A DNA stretch of 64,000 bases from JAWXUU01 sp044426085 (GCA_044426085.1 JAWXUU010000005.1:76182-140181); one strand, 5' to 3'. Shown: positions 43,431-53,239, counted from the stretch's first letter. Translations and numbers: made by a program. Notes: generated by a model not told the origin, from the letters alone.

Positions 43431-44342
43431 ATGGACGGAATAAGCAGAGTTGCTTTCACAGTTTTTGGCATGGACATATATTGGTATGCCGTGATAATAG
43501 TTTCAGGAATGATTCTCGGTTGCCTTGTTGCAGCCCACCTTGTGAAAAACAGGGGAATGGACAGCGAGATAATCTTGGATCTTATGATATGGCTTTTGCC
43601 ACTTTCAGTTATTGGTGCAAGACTTTATTATGTGATTTTTGAATTCGATTCAAGCTGGTCTTTTGCGGATATCTTTGCAATAAGGGATGGCGGACTTGCG
43701 ATATACGGCGGTGTTATCGTCGGGTTTATCGTGGCGATTGTCTTTTCAAAAAAACGCAAGTTCACAAAGTATGAAATCTTGAACTTGCTCGACTGCTTGG
43801 TTGTGGGTCTTATTTTGGGTCAAGCGATTGGAAGATGGGGCAACTTTTTCAACCAAGAAGCACACGGCGGACTTATCACAAACCTAGCGATGCAATTCTT
43901 CCCAATGGGAGTTTTGATTAATGGCAATTGGTATTTTGCGACGTTCTTTTATGAATTTTCTGCCAATATCGTGGGCTTTGCACTGCTGTTTATTCTCAAC
44001 AAAAAATTCAAAGATTCACGCGGATTTATCACTTGTGGATACTTCGTTTGGTATGGCTTTGCAAGAATGATAATCGAAGGTATGCGAACAGACAGCCTAT
44101 ATTTTTTGAAAGAAACAATCGGCGAAGTTATAAGAGTTTCGCAAGTTCTCAGCGGACTTATGGTTATCGGCGGAATTGTGTTTGCAGTGTTTTTATATAA
44201 AAACGGATTTTTCACAGTGGGTGATAAAAAAGAAATAATCGCAGAAGAGATAGAAGCGGAAACAGAAGTTTCGCAAAGTGAAGATACAGAAAATGCAGAA
44301 ATTGCAGAAGCAAACCAAGCTGAAATAAATCAAGAACAATAA
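43431..44342 (+). CDS. lgt: Prolipoprotein diacylglyceryl transferase
   Basis: Transfers diacylglycerol to the lipobox cysteine of prolipoproteins. 303 residues and seven membrane spans. The signature GRWGNFFNQEAHGG carries the key arginine, asparagine and glutamate. After the last span it has an acidic, Glu/Ala/Asn-rich tail of about 45 residues that is not part of the catalytic core. PotD at the window's left end would be a substrate. lspA, the next enzyme of the pathway, is at 58593. Confidence 0.96.
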   Translation: MDGISRVAFTVFGMDIYWYAVIIVSGMILGCLVAAHLVKNRGMDSEIILDLMIWLLPLSVIGARLYYVIFEFDSSWSFADIFAIRDGGLAIYGGVIVGFIVAIVFSKKRKFTKYEILNLLDCLVVGLILGQAIGRWGNFFNQEAHGGLITNLAMQFFPMGVLINGNWYFATFFYEFSANIVGFALLFILNKKFKDSRGFITCGYFVWYGFARMIIEGMRTDSLYFLKETIGEVIRVSQVLSGLMVIGGIVFAVFLYKNGFFTVGDKKEIIAEEIEAETEVSQSEDTENAEIAEANQAEINQEQ

Positions 44343-44440
44343 AATAACAACAATAAAAAGAAAATATATAACACGAAAAAATATATAACACATTAAATAT
44401 ATAATAAAAATATACAGCACGAAAGAAAAAGGAGTAGCGT

Positions 44441-45874
44441 ATGAGAAACTTAACAATGATGACGGATTTTTATCAACTTACAATGGCGAACGGTTATTTT
44501 CAAAACGATGAAAAAAATGTTGAGGCAGTTTTTGACTTATTTTTTCGAGAGGGTGACAAAATTTCATACTGCATATCAGCGGGGCTTGAGCAAGCGGTGG
44601 AATATCTGTTGAACCTTGAATTCACAGATTCCGACATTGAATTTTTGGATACACTTGGCTATTTCACTGCAGATTTTTTGCAGTATCTTAAAACATTTAA
44701 GTTCACAGGTGACCTATATGCAATGCCAGAAGGCACAGTTGTGTTCCCAAACGAACCAATTCTTACAATCAAAGCGCCGATTATTGAAGCGCAAATTGTG
44801 GAAACAGCACTTCTAACGATAATCAATCATCAAACGCTTATCGCAACAAAAACTGCGAAAGTGAAATCAGCATGCGGTGGCGATTCGCTTCTAGAATTCG
44901 GACTTCGCCGTGCCCAAGGCGCGGATGCCGGCAACTACGGTGCAAGGGCGGCAATGATTGGTGGTGCGGATGGCACTTCAAACGTGTTTTTGGCAAAAAA
45001 ATACAACCTAGACCCAAAGGGCACTCACTCGCATTCTTGGGTTATGAGTTTCAATCATGAAATAGATGCCTTCCGTGAATATGCAAGATTGTATCCTGAT
45101 AAATGCCTACTTTTGGTTGACACCTACGACACTCTTGCTTCGGGCGTGCCAAATGCGATTGAAGTTTTCAAAGAACTAAAAGCAAATGGATATAAACCCG
45201 TTGGCATAAGACTTGATTCTGGCGACCTTGCATACCTATCAAAAAAAGCTAGAATACTCCTTGACGAAGCGGGCTTTGAAGATGCAAAAATCTGTGCTTC
45301 AAGCGACCTTGACGAACACCTTATTATGTCGCTTAAACAACAGGGCGCAAAAATTGATATGTGGGGTGTTGGCACAAAGATGATAACATCATATGACTTG
45401 CCGGCGCTTGGCGGGGTATACAAAATGTCTGCGATTTCGCAAAATGGTAAACTCGTTCCAAAAATCAAGATATCAAACAACATGATAAAAATCACCAACC
45501 CTGCGCTTAAAACTGTGCAAAGAATATATAACAAGAAAAACAATATGGCACTTGCTGATCTTATCACCCTTAAAGGCGAAACGTTCGACGGAAGCCCACT
45601 TGAAATTTTCCACCCAGTGGAAACGTGGAAACGCATGGTGATAACAGACTACACAATGCGCGACCTTCACGAAACGGTTATTGAAAACGGCGAATTGAAA
45701 AAACCGTTGCCAACCTTTGAAGAAACTATTGAATATGCAAAATGCGAACGCAACAGTATTTGGGACGAATATAAAAGACTTTACAATCCAGAAAATTATA
45801 AAGTTGACTTATCTGAAAATCTTCACACTATCAAGACGGACATATTGAAAAGCATAGCGAAAAAAATGAAATAA
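44441..45874 (+). CDS. pncB: Nicotinate phosphoribosyltransferase
   Basis: Forms nicotinate mononucleotide from nicotinate and PRPP in NAD salvage. 477 residues, the long Gram-positive form. The start MMTDFYQLTMANGYF, the GTHSHSWVMSF block with the phosphorylatable histidine region, and IRLDSGDLAYLSKKAR are family features. AAAGGAG precedes the ATG. Confidence 0.95.
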   Translation: MRNLTMMTDFYQLTMANGYFQNDEKNVEAVFDLFFREGDKISYCISAGLEQAVEYLLNLEFTDSDIEFLDTLGYFTADFLQYLKTFKFTGDLYAMPEGTVVFPNEPILTIKAPIIEAQIVETALLTIINHQTLIATKTAKVKSACGGDSLLEFGLRRAQGADAGNYGARAAMIGGADGTSNVFLAKKYNLDPKGTHSHSWVMSFNHEIDAFREYARLYPDKCLLLVDTYDTLASGVPNAIEVFKELKANGYKPVGIRLDSGDLAYLSKKARILLDEAGFEDAKICASSDLDEHLIMSLKQQGAKIDMWGVGTKMITSYDLPALGGVYKMSAISQNGKLVPKIKISNNMIKITNPALKTVQRIYNKKNNMALADLITLKGETFDGSPLEIFHPVETWKRMVITDYTMRDLHETVIENGELKKPLPTFEETIEYAKCERNSIWDEYKRLYNPENYKVDLSENLHTIKTDILKSIAKKMK

Positions 45875-45886
45875 TAGGAGTCCGTT

Positions 45887-46390
45887 ATGGAAAACAATCA
45901 AGCTAAAATAAGCGAATATATCACTCTTATAAAAAGGGAAAATGAACTTTTGAAAAGGGAAAATGCCATTTTGAAAGAAAATATGCAAAAGATTAAAAAA
46001 GGTGTTGCAAGTTTTGTGGAAAGGGCAGATATCGTGCAAGCGGAAGCGAAACAATCGCTTAATCAAAACATTTTGCGACTTAAAGTTTACGAACTAAAGC
46101 TTATTTCTTATTATAATAAAGTGGTTCAAAAATATCCAATCGATGAAGATTTGTCAAACATTTCTGAATTTATAAAAGAACTCAAGAACGTCGTGAACAA
46201 AGATTTCTTCTCGCGTGAAGATTTCCAAATATACGCCGATTCAAAACAGCTTACAAAAAGATCAATCTCTCCACTAGAAACAATGGTGCCAAACGAAAGC
46301 GGTTTCGACTTTTTCGAAGCCATGCACCCCGATAAAGACTTGGCAGAACTCTGCATGGAACTCGGGCTTATGAGCGATAGTGAGGATTGA
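45887..46390 (+). CDS. Coiled-coil protein of unknown function
   Basis: 167 residues. The N-terminal half is helical with heptads (YITLIKRENELLKRENAILKEN in part). The middle is YELKLISYYNKVVQKYPID, and the C-terminus is acidic (ELCMELGLMSDSED). It begins 13 bases after pncB with AGGAG and is probably co-transcribed. General features resemble small cell-division or DivIVA-like scaffolds, but no motif supports a name. Confidence 0.65.
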   Translation: MENNQAKISEYITLIKRENELLKRENAILKENMQKIKKGVASFVERADIVQAEAKQSLNQNILRLKVYELKLISYYNKVVQKYPIDEDLSNISEFIKELKNVVNKDFFSREDFQIYADSKQLTKRSISPLETMVPNESGFDFFEAMHPDKDLAELCMELGLMSDSED

Positions 46391-46407
46391 GAGGTGTTGG
46401 AGGTGTC

Positions 46408-46683
46408 TAGATACAAAACTCTGCACCAGTATGCTAATTAAAAACAGGCTTCGCTCTGCGAGCTCGATAAAAATTAAAAATTAAAAATTGTGGTAAGCAC
46501 TCGCTTCGCTCGTGCATACTATATTTGAAATCATTATAAAAAGAGCGTTACTTGCTGCAAGTAACGCTCTTTTCATATTGTATATATTTGAAAGCACGAG
46601 CCGAAGGCGAGTGCCTTACCACAATTTTTAATTTTTAATTTTTAATTTTTAATTTACAAAACCAGTGCAGAACTTTGTATCCA
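46408..46683. repeat. Interspersed inverted-repeat element, copy F (most complete)
   Basis: Outer ends TAGATACAAAACTCTGCACC and (reverse complement) TGGATACAAAGTTCTGCACT are 20-bp imperfect terminal inverted repeats. Inner arms CAGGCTTCGCTCTGCGAGCT, AAAAATTGTGGTAAGCAC and the mirror GTGCCTTACCACAATTTTT follow. The central hairpin AAGAGCGTTACTTG/CAAGTAACGCTCTT (about 46551-46573) has T-runs on both strands. Confidence 0.82.
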
Positions 46684-46697
46684 GAAACCCAACTCTC

Positions 46698-47789
46698 CTA
46701 AGCTCTAGTATTCAAATATTCAATAAAGTATTTATACGCGACTGATGCAAGGGGAACGGCGATAAGAACTCCGCACACACCGAAAAGGTTTCCGCCTGCT
46801 AGAACTGCGAAAAGAATCACCAGTGGGGGCAGTTCAACTTTGCTACCCACCACGTATGGATAAATAAGGTTGCCTTCAACAAGTTGCAGTGCGAGAATAA
46901 ACACGATAAAAATCACCGCGTGAAGTGGGCTTGCAAGCAAGATTATAATCGCGCTCGGAATCGTGCCGATAAACGCGCCAATCAGTGGCACAACGGCGGT
47001 CACCATCATGATTGTGGAAACAAGCGGTGCGTATGGCAACCCCAAAATCAGCATGCCACCAAAGCAAAGCGCGCCCAAAATGACAGCTTCAACCATTTGC
47101 CCAGAAAAGAAGTTTGAAAACCCTTCGGTGATTTCACGTTCCAAAAGTATAATTTTTTCCGCAACAGTAGGGCGAAAAAGTTTTTTTGAAAGGGTGGAAA
47201 GTGCACGGCCGAGTTTTTCTTTGTCGAAAAGAATATAAATCGAAAAGATAACAGCAAAACAAAAAGTTGCAACACGGCTCCAAATATCAAAAGCAAAACT
47301 CGCAACGTTTGGCAGATTTTCAAATATGAAAGTGCCAATATTTTTCACCGACGAATAAACAACCTTCTCCATTTCAGCAATCATATCTTCGCTCGCACCA
47401 AAAAACTCCATCGCACGTCGCAAAAATTCGTTCAGTCCAAGTGCAAGGTCGGTCAATTTTTCCGCAAAATTAGAAATGCTTATTGCAATTTGCGGAAGCA
47501 GAACATAAAGTGCGAAGCAAATAATCAAAACAAACAGCAAATAAGTCAAAACAAGCGACAAAATCCGCGTAAGTTTGAAGGAAAGTTTCAGCTTTGAAAA
47601 GATTTTATTTTCAAAAAAGCACATGGGCGGTCGCATGATAAGTGCAAGCAAAAGTCCCAAAAGCAGTGGCGAAATTGCACTAAACACTCGCGAAACAAGC
47701 AAAATCACATCTTTAAAATACAAAACAAGCAAGCTTGCAAGAACAATCAAAAGCCCACTTTTCTGTCTGTTAGTCAATCTGAATTTCAA
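46698..47789 (-). CDS. AI-2E family (PerM/YtvI-like) transporter
   Basis: 363 residues and about eight membrane spans. The family pattern includes GLLLALIMRPPM near the start, and the conserved LGLPYAPLVSTIMMVTAVVPLIGAFIGTIP region (in part). Members include Na+/H+ antiporters and the YtvI sporulation protein, so the exact substrate is uncertain. It is monocistronic; its 3' end faces repeat copy F, whose hairpin could terminate it. Confidence 0.88.
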   Translation of the reverse strand: MKFRLTNRQKSGLLIVLASLLVLYFKDVILLVSRVFSAISPLLLGLLLALIMRPPMCFFENKIFSKLKLSFKLTRILSLVLTYLLFVLIICFALYVLLPQIAISISNFAEKLTDLALGLNEFLRRAMEFFGASEDMIAEMEKVVYSSVKNIGTFIFENLPNVASFAFDIWSRVATFCFAVIFSIYILFDKEKLGRALSTLSKKLFRPTVAEKIILLEREITEGFSNFFSGQMVEAVILGALCFGGMLILGLPYAPLVSTIMMVTAVVPLIGAFIGTIPSAIIILLASPLHAVIFIVFILALQLVEGNLIYPYVVGSKVELPPLVILFAVLAGGNLFGVCGVLIAVPLASVAYKYFIEYLNTRA

Positions 47790-47994
47790 CGCTTCACCCC
47801 ACTTCTGTTTTTTATAAGAACTCTAAAATAGTATACGCATAATTTTGCTAGCTTATGAGTTAAGATTTATTATTTTAAACTATTTTCAATCAATATGCAA
47901 CTGTAACCTATAAAAAAATGCCCCATGGCATGTTTCTTAAAAAATCTGTTGCAGAATTTTCCATGCTACAACCCCAATAATATATCCCCAATAT

Positions 47995-48023
47995 TTGACA
48001 TATTGCGTTTGCCGTGATAAAAT
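47995..48023 (+). promoter_or_regulatory. Promoter of comEC
   Basis: TTGACA, 17 bases, TAAAAT. The rest of the 47790-48051 gap holds no recognisable element. Confidence 0.75.
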
Positions 48024-48051
48024 AAATAAAATGTAGAAAAAAGGGGGAAAT

Positions 48052-50028
48052 ATGCGAAAACTTAACAACAGAACGATATTTTTCTCCTGTGTTTCGCTGG
48101 TGTTTGGCATTGCGCTTTCAAGCTATCAAAGCACGTTCAAAATTCTCGCGGTATTTTTCCTTTTTGCAAGTTTTTTCGGGTTTGTTTATTGCCTAATCAA
48201 AAACGGTGACGGAGTTCCGAAAATCATAACAGCGATGTTCATGCTTGCGTTTTTCATTCTTGGCATCTGCCTTGGATTCACTCAGCAGATTGTTTATTCC
48301 AAGCTGTATCAAAGCTATGAAGGTGTTGTTTCTTGCGAGATAATCGAAGTTTCGCAAACGCAGTTTGTCGCAAAAAATATCACTGTTGCCGACGAAACAA
48401 AGCTTGGCAGAATAATCGTGACATATGAAAATTCCGGTGAATATGAAGTTGGTGATGTTGTGACTTTTGAAGGTGAAATCACTCCTATCGAAATCTTTGA
48501 AAACGGCGCTATAAACTATCAGTATTCATCAAGAATAACATATCGCGCCAGCATTTCAGAAATTTCAGAAAGCTATCACCGCCACACTTTTGCAACCTAT
48601 ATAAAAAATGCGATATTGGAAATCCAAACAGAGATGTTTGGTGATAACGTCGGCATTGCCTACGCCATGACGTTTGGCGATTCCGCACTTGTGGACTACA
48701 CAAGTTTGTCCCTTCTTCGCCGTGGTGGGGTTGCGCATATCTTTGCGGTTTCTGGTCTTCACATCGGCATACTTTATGGACTGCTCAGAATGTTCTCGTG
48801 GCTAAAACTTCGCTCTTCACTGAAAGAAAAAGCGATATATAACGGAGCGTGTTTGTTGATACTGCTTTTTTATGTGTATCTTTGCGATTTCACAGCGTCT
48901 TCAGTGCGTGCATTTTTGATGATTTTTATCGGCATAATTCTCACGCGGTTTGGGCTTATCAAAGATAGGCTCACGGCAATTTCGCTGTCTGCGTTTATAA
49001 TAATGTTATATTCTCCTTATATAATTTTCACAGTGGGGTTCCAGCTGTCTTTTTTGACTGTTTTGGGACTTGCAATACTCCCTGAAAAAATAGAAAAACA
49101 CCTTGAGTTTTTGAAATTTAGAAAGCTTAAAAAGTCGGTGGCATTTGCGATTTCTGCATTTGTTTCAACCGCACTTGTATCTTGTTATCACTTTGGATAT
49201 TTATCCACGATATCAGTTTTGCTAAACCTTATTGTCGTGCCAATTTATTCAATTGTGTACGTTGCAAACCTTATCGGAATGGGCGTGATAGCAATTTGCA
49301 ACTTGTTTTCTTTCGATTATATCATCGCGGGGATTTGCCCATACTTCACAAACGAAATTTTCAACTACACTATCACCATATTTGGCTTTGTGGAAGAAGT
49401 TATTCCACTTGCGCTGTATTTCACAATCCCACTTGGGCTTGTTGTTGGCGGGTGGTGCTTCATGCTTATAAGGTCTGGGCTTGTTTCAGATGCAGTTTCA
49501 AAGGGAAAAATCAAAATTTTGTCTTATGCCATGCTTGGGATTTGCCTTGTGCCAATTGCGGTGTCTTTTATCACAATCGATAAGCCAGGGATAACTTTTT
49601 ACGACACATCAACGCAAGTTTTGACAATCCAAACAGAAAGCGAAACTTATATTTTCTGCCAATCGGGCGGAAGTTTAGATTTTTCCAATGTGGAAACGTT
49701 GGCAGTGCACGTGATTGTTTATGATAACTACTATCAAGACATCAGCGTTTCGGGCGGTGAAAACCTTGATATATCAATTTATGCCGAGTTTTTAAACGGC
49801 ACACCAACGGGCGCAAACACACTTTCGGATTTCCAATCCCAAGGCGGAAATGTAAGCTTTTCAGGTTATCAAACGGTGGAATATGACGGAGTTTATTTCG
49901 ACCTTTCGGGAAGCGGAGTTTATGTGAGTGATTTGCAATCAACATATCAAATTTCATCCGCGGGATACACCTACTACATAACCGACGGAATTTTCACTAG
50001 CAACGAATCATACGAAGCATCAAGATAG
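48052..50028 (+). CDS. comEC: ComEC/Rec2-type DNA uptake channel lacking a catalytic MBL domain
   Basis: 658 residues. Two N-terminal membrane spans, an OB-like DUF4131 domain (about 85-150), then the Competence domain with about eight further spans and the hallmark HIFAVSGLHIGILYGL. ComEC carries single-stranded DNA across the membrane in transformation. The last 150 residues are where the metallo-beta-lactamase nuclease domain usually sits. They contain no HxHxDH motif, and the region is about half the usual length. It is followed by holA, as in many Bacillota. Confidence 0.88.
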   Translation: MRKLNNRTIFFSCVSLVFGIALSSYQSTFKILAVFFLFASFFGFVYCLIKNGDGVPKIITAMFMLAFFILGICLGFTQQIVYSKLYQSYEGVVSCEIIEVSQTQFVAKNITVADETKLGRIIVTYENSGEYEVGDVVTFEGEITPIEIFENGAINYQYSSRITYRASISEISESYHRHTFATYIKNAILEIQTEMFGDNVGIAYAMTFGDSALVDYTSLSLLRRGGVAHIFAVSGLHIGILYGLLRMFSWLKLRSSLKEKAIYNGACLLILLFYVYLCDFTASSVRAFLMIFIGIILTRFGLIKDRLTAISLSAFIIMLYSPYIIFTVGFQLSFLTVLGLAILPEKIEKHLEFLKFRKLKKSVAFAISAFVSTALVSCYHFGYLSTISVLLNLIVVPIYSIVYVANLIGMGVIAICNLFSFDYIIAGICPYFTNEIFNYTITIFGFVEEVIPLALYFTIPLGLVVGGWCFMLIRSGLVSDAVSKGKIKILSYAMLGICLVPIAVSFITIDKPGITFYDTSTQVLTIQTESETYIFCQSGGSLDFSNVETLAVHVIVYDNYYQDISVSGGENLDISIYAEFLNGTPTGANTLSDFQSQGGNVSFSGYQTVEYDGVYFDLSGSGVYVSDLQSTYQISSAGYTYYITDGIFTSNESYEASR

Positions 50029-50049
50029 GAAAAACTTGAAAATAAAAAG

Positions 50050-50120
50050 TAATCGAAGAAAAGAAGCGACCGCGGAATTTTTATCAAATTTTGTGGGTTG
50101 CTTTCGTGGAGATAAATATG
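50050..50120 (+). promoter_or_regulatory. Conserved structured leader of holA (copy 1)
   Basis: It is nearly identical to 60102-60173 upstream of pyrR. The hairpin CCGCGGAATTT (50070-50080)/AAATTTTGTGG (50086-50096) needs three G-U pairs and extends downward through GAAGCGA and TTGCTTT. The leader ends in the ribosome site and start codon (GGAGATAAATATG). Confidence 0.6.
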
Positions 50121-51053
50121 AAGTATCTGGAGTTTTCTAAAACTGAATATAAAACTTTCCCCGCGGGATTTATTTTCCACGGCGAAGATATCTTTTTTCT
50201 TTCGGAAGGCGTGAAGAAAATCAAAGCGATGGTGGGGGTGGAAAATCCCGAACTAAACATCGATATTGTGGATAATTATAAAAGTTTTTTTTCCGCGCTA
50301 GATTCACTGCCATTTTTATCTGAAAACCGACTTGTGATTTTCACATATGCCGATTTTTCTGATAAGGAATCAATTAAGGTTCTAAAAGAATATATAAAAA
50401 ACCCAAACCCAACAAGCGTGTTTGTCATCACAACTGATAAGCCACTCAAGGGAAAATTCGATGCGGAACTTATCGACTGTTCAAAGGAAAACGCAAACAT
50501 ACTTTCCAAATGGGTGGAAGTTTACGCAAGGCGAAACGGCAAAAGCATATCAAACAAAAACGCACAGGAACTCGTTTCGCGTTGCATGTGCGATATGTCT
50601 AAAATATCAAAGGAAACAGAAAAGCTTGTGTTGTTTGTTTCGGGAAGCGAAATAACAAATCAGCACATCGAAGATTGTTCAATAAAAGAAGTTGAAAAAA
50701 TCATATTCAAGCTCACCGATGCAATAGCCGATAAAAACGGAGTTGTTGCAAGAATGCTGCTTCTTGAAATGCAAAGCGAAATGACAATTTTTCAAATGCA
50801 AAGCTTGCTTTTTAAAATGTTTCAGCGTATGTTTTTTATAAGAACATCGCAAAAAAGTGTCAGCGAAATTGCAAGCGTTCTTGGCGTGAAGGAATACGCC
50901 GTGAAAGTGCTTTCGCAAAAAGCGAGCAAGTTTTCTAAACTTCAGCTTAAAAACGCTGTCGAATACCTAGAAATTATCGATTGGAAAATCAAATCGGGCA
51001 ATATGAACCAAAACGGTTGTATTGAAGATATGATTTTACATCTTATGAAATAA
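50118..51053 (+). CDS. holA: DNA polymerase III subunit delta
   Basis: Clamp-loader subunit that opens the beta clamp. 311 residues. The FIFHGEDIFFLSEGVKKI start, SLPFLSENRLVIF and the C-terminal LLFKMFQRMFFIRTS and LEIIDWKIKSG blocks are typical of HolA. The ATG at 50118 lies behind GTGGAGAT in the conserved leader; in-frame codons upstream lie inside the leader hairpin. A Gram-positive replisome subunit downstream of comEC is the usual order. Confidence 0.92.
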   Translation: MKYLEFSKTEYKTFPAGFIFHGEDIFFLSEGVKKIKAMVGVENPELNIDIVDNYKSFFSALDSLPFLSENRLVIFTYADFSDKESIKVLKEYIKNPNPTSVFVITTDKPLKGKFDAELIDCSKENANILSKWVEVYARRNGKSISNKNAQELVSRCMCDMSKISKETEKLVLFVSGSEITNQHIEDCSIKEVEKIIFKLTDAIADKNGVVARMLLLEMQSEMTIFQMQSLLFKMFQRMFFIRTSQKSVSEIASVLGVKEYAVKVLSQKASKFSKLQLKNAVEYLEIIDWKIKSGNMNQNGCIEDMILHLMK

Positions 51054-51074
51054 ACCACAAAAAGGAAAAAGCCT

Positions 51075-51677
51075 ATGCGAGTATATCAAATGCAACCACA
51101 AATGCAATACTACAAACCACAGTGTCGAAAGGATGGCGAAATCCAAGCGATAGGAAACAAAATCCCATCGTTTGTTTGGATGTTGCTTCTTTATGCCACA
51201 TTTGGTTTTTCGGGATTGTTTATAACAAAGATGACAATGAACTCCTATATCAGCATGTTTTCTGATATGCTTGTGGGTGTTGATATGACTGCCTTTTATT
51301 GGGGCACTGTCGCAGTTGTCGCCTTTTTTGAAATCTTGATGTTGTATATCACAATATCAATTTATAATTTTATTGCAGGCTGGTCAACGCGTGGGGAAAT
51401 ACCATGCAACACCCGCGAACTTTTCAAAAACCTTATGCCGTTTTTCGTGATAAGAAATTTGATTTTGGGGGGACTATCACTTTTAATGTTTATCCCAAGC
51501 GGTGCGTTTGTTTCTATTGGGCTTATGGCATTTGAACCATTTGCGACAATGCTAATATTTTTTCCAGCATTTTTCGCTGTCAAAAAACGTTATATCAAGC
51601 AGGGCTATGGCAAGGAAATTTTGCAAGCATACGCAGTGCCGTATATAATTTTCCAAGTTGTATTCTTGATTTTTTAA
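51075..51677 (+). CDS. Four-span membrane protein of unknown function
   Basis: 200 residues. A hydrophilic start of about 30 residues, rich in Gln/Tyr (YQMQPQMQYYKPQ), precedes four to five hydrophobic segments. It lies between holA and the M28-like peptidase gene with short gaps (21 and 9 bases), so they probably share a transcript. No family is recognised. Confidence 0.65.
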   Translation: MRVYQMQPQMQYYKPQCRKDGEIQAIGNKIPSFVWMLLLYATFGFSGLFITKMTMNSYISMFSDMLVGVDMTAFYWGTVAVVAFFEILMLYITISIYNFIAGWSTRGEIPCNTRELFKNLMPFFVIRNLILGGLSLLMFIPSGAFVSIGLMAFEPFATMLIFFPAFFAVKKRYIKQGYGKEILQAYAVPYIIFQVVFLIF

Positions 51678-51686
51678 GGGGGGATT

Positions 51687-53081
51687 ATGAAAGATTTTAA
51701 ATTTAAAATTCTGCTGTCAATCCTCTTGATTTCAAGTGTGCTTATCGGGGTTGTTTCGCCAATTTCAACACAAACGGCAAACGCAGATGAATACGGCATA
51801 ATGCTGATTTCTGCAAATATCGACGACAGCACAATCGGTGAAAAAATCGTGGAAACAGCACTTTATTTGGAAGAGCTTCATCCATATCGTGGAAGTGGAA
51901 CAGATGAAGAAAGCGCCACAGCAGAAACTCTTGCGGGCATGCTAGAAAGCTACGGCTTTGAAAAGCTTTATTCAAGTTATATCGATGAATTTTTATATAC
52001 GCCACTTGTGGACACATCAAACACGACAACGGTGACAACCCAACACAAAACAAGCAGAAACGTGGTTGGGTATATAAACAACAACTGTGCACAAACAATA
52101 ATTATCGGTGCGCATTATGACAACTATTATTACGACGGCGAAGAAGGCAACACAGGTTTTTATACAAACCTTTTGGGGGTTGCAGGTGCACTTGAAATCG
52201 CCTACGAACTTTCACAGCAAGAAGATTTAGGCTACAACATCATGGTTTCATTTTGGGGTGCGGAAGAAGACGGACTTCACGGCTCGGAATATTTTGTTTC
52301 AAGCTTGACAAGTTCGGAACTTTCCAGCATAGCGCTTTATGTGAACTTAGATAGCCTAGCAGTTGGGGATAACCTTTATATCTACACAAACGAAATTGCA
52401 GATTATCACGAAGAATTTTTCATTGAAGAAGCGGAAAATCTCGGCTATGATTTAAACGCTCCGCCAGAAGATAAGCAATACACGCTAGGGATGCTTTCAG
52501 AAAGACCATTCATGCACATGGGCATATCTTCCGACAACTTTTATTTCACAACCAACGAAGTTATGTGCGCGAATTTCTTTTCGTACGTTTGGGAAGATGG
52601 CGTTTGCAGTGAATCGCTGACAAATTCCGATGTTATATACACAGGCAACGATAATTCGCAGTATATCTTTGAAGTGCACACCAAAGAAGCAATAGAAACA
52701 AGCATGACGCAGGTTTCAGAAATTATAATAGCAACTCTCTCGCGTGACGATATCATGACAGTGCTTGCCACAGCAAAAGAAACTTCCCAAGTGCATGAAA
52801 TTTTCTATGACGACAGTTTCACAACAATTGTAAGCGTTATCATGGTTGCGGTTTTCGCACTTCTCGCAGTTTTGAAGATAAGAAAGCTGTCAAAGGAAGT
52901 GAAAGCGCCAGAAAGCGAAATCGAATATTCTGCTCCTTCCAAGGTTGAAAACGTCGAATTGTTTGGTGAAACGGTGATTTTGGAAGACGGGGCACTAAAG
53001 CGAAAGAACACATCGCAAAACCCTTACGAAATGAGTGATAACGGCGAAAGTGATAAGCCGTCAAATCCATTCGACTTTTAA
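51687..53081 (+). CDS. Surface-anchored M28-like peptidase with altered metal site
   Basis: 464 residues. Signal peptide (1-33, cleavage near ANA-DE), a PA/M28-type peptidase domain and a membrane span at about 389-407, followed by a cytoplasmic acidic tail. M28 zinc ligands and the catalytic pair are seen as H143-Y-D145, E193-E194 (GAEEDGLHGSEYF) and D222 (NLDSLA). The usual bridging aspartate, in a GxNDNxSGV-type motif, is replaced here by GFYTNLLGV (T160). It is exported and membrane-bound; activity is uncertain. Confidence 0.8.
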   Translation: MKDFKFKILLSILLISSVLIGVVSPISTQTANADEYGIMLISANIDDSTIGEKIVETALYLEELHPYRGSGTDEESATAETLAGMLESYGFEKLYSSYIDEFLYTPLVDTSNTTTVTTQHKTSRNVVGYINNNCAQTIIIGAHYDNYYYDGEEGNTGFYTNLLGVAGALEIAYELSQQEDLGYNIMVSFWGAEEDGLHGSEYFVSSLTSSELSSIALYVNLDSLAVGDNLYIYTNEIADYHEEFFIEEAENLGYDLNAPPEDKQYTLGMLSERPFMHMGISSDNFYFTTNEVMCANFFSYVWEDGVCSESLTNSDVIYTGNDNSQYIFEVHTKEAIETSMTQVSEIIIATLSRDDIMTVLATAKETSQVHEIFYDDSFTTIVSVIMVAVFALLAVLKIRKLSKEVKAPESEIEYSAPSKVENVELFGETVILEDGALKRKNTSQNPYEMSDNGESDKPSNPFDF

Positions 53082-53103
53082 TAACAACTAAAAATAAAAT
53101 TAT

Positions 53104-53157
53104 AAAGCAAAAAACATTTTTTCTGTTGGAAACTGCGTTTTTTGCTTTATTTTTTTT
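53104..53157 (+). terminator. Terminator after the peptidase gene
   Basis: A 12-bp stem AAAGCAAAAAAC/GTTTTTTGCTTT with a 21-nt loop is followed by A and eight T. Confidence 0.8.
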
Positions 53158-53173
53158 AAAACATATAGTATTA

Positions 53174-53200
53174 TATAATGGTATGGTGTAAAACTTACAC
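53174..53200 (+). promoter_or_regulatory. cdaA -10 box and downstream palindrome
   Basis: TATAAT (53174-53179) is followed at once by GTGTAA-AAC-TTACAC (53186-53200), a perfect 6-bp-arm palindrome over the expected transcription start. It is placed as a repressor operator. No clear -35 hexamer is visible. Confidence 0.5.
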
Positions 53201-53239
53201 TATGCGTAAAAATTATTGAAAAAATCAAGGGGGTGCAAT

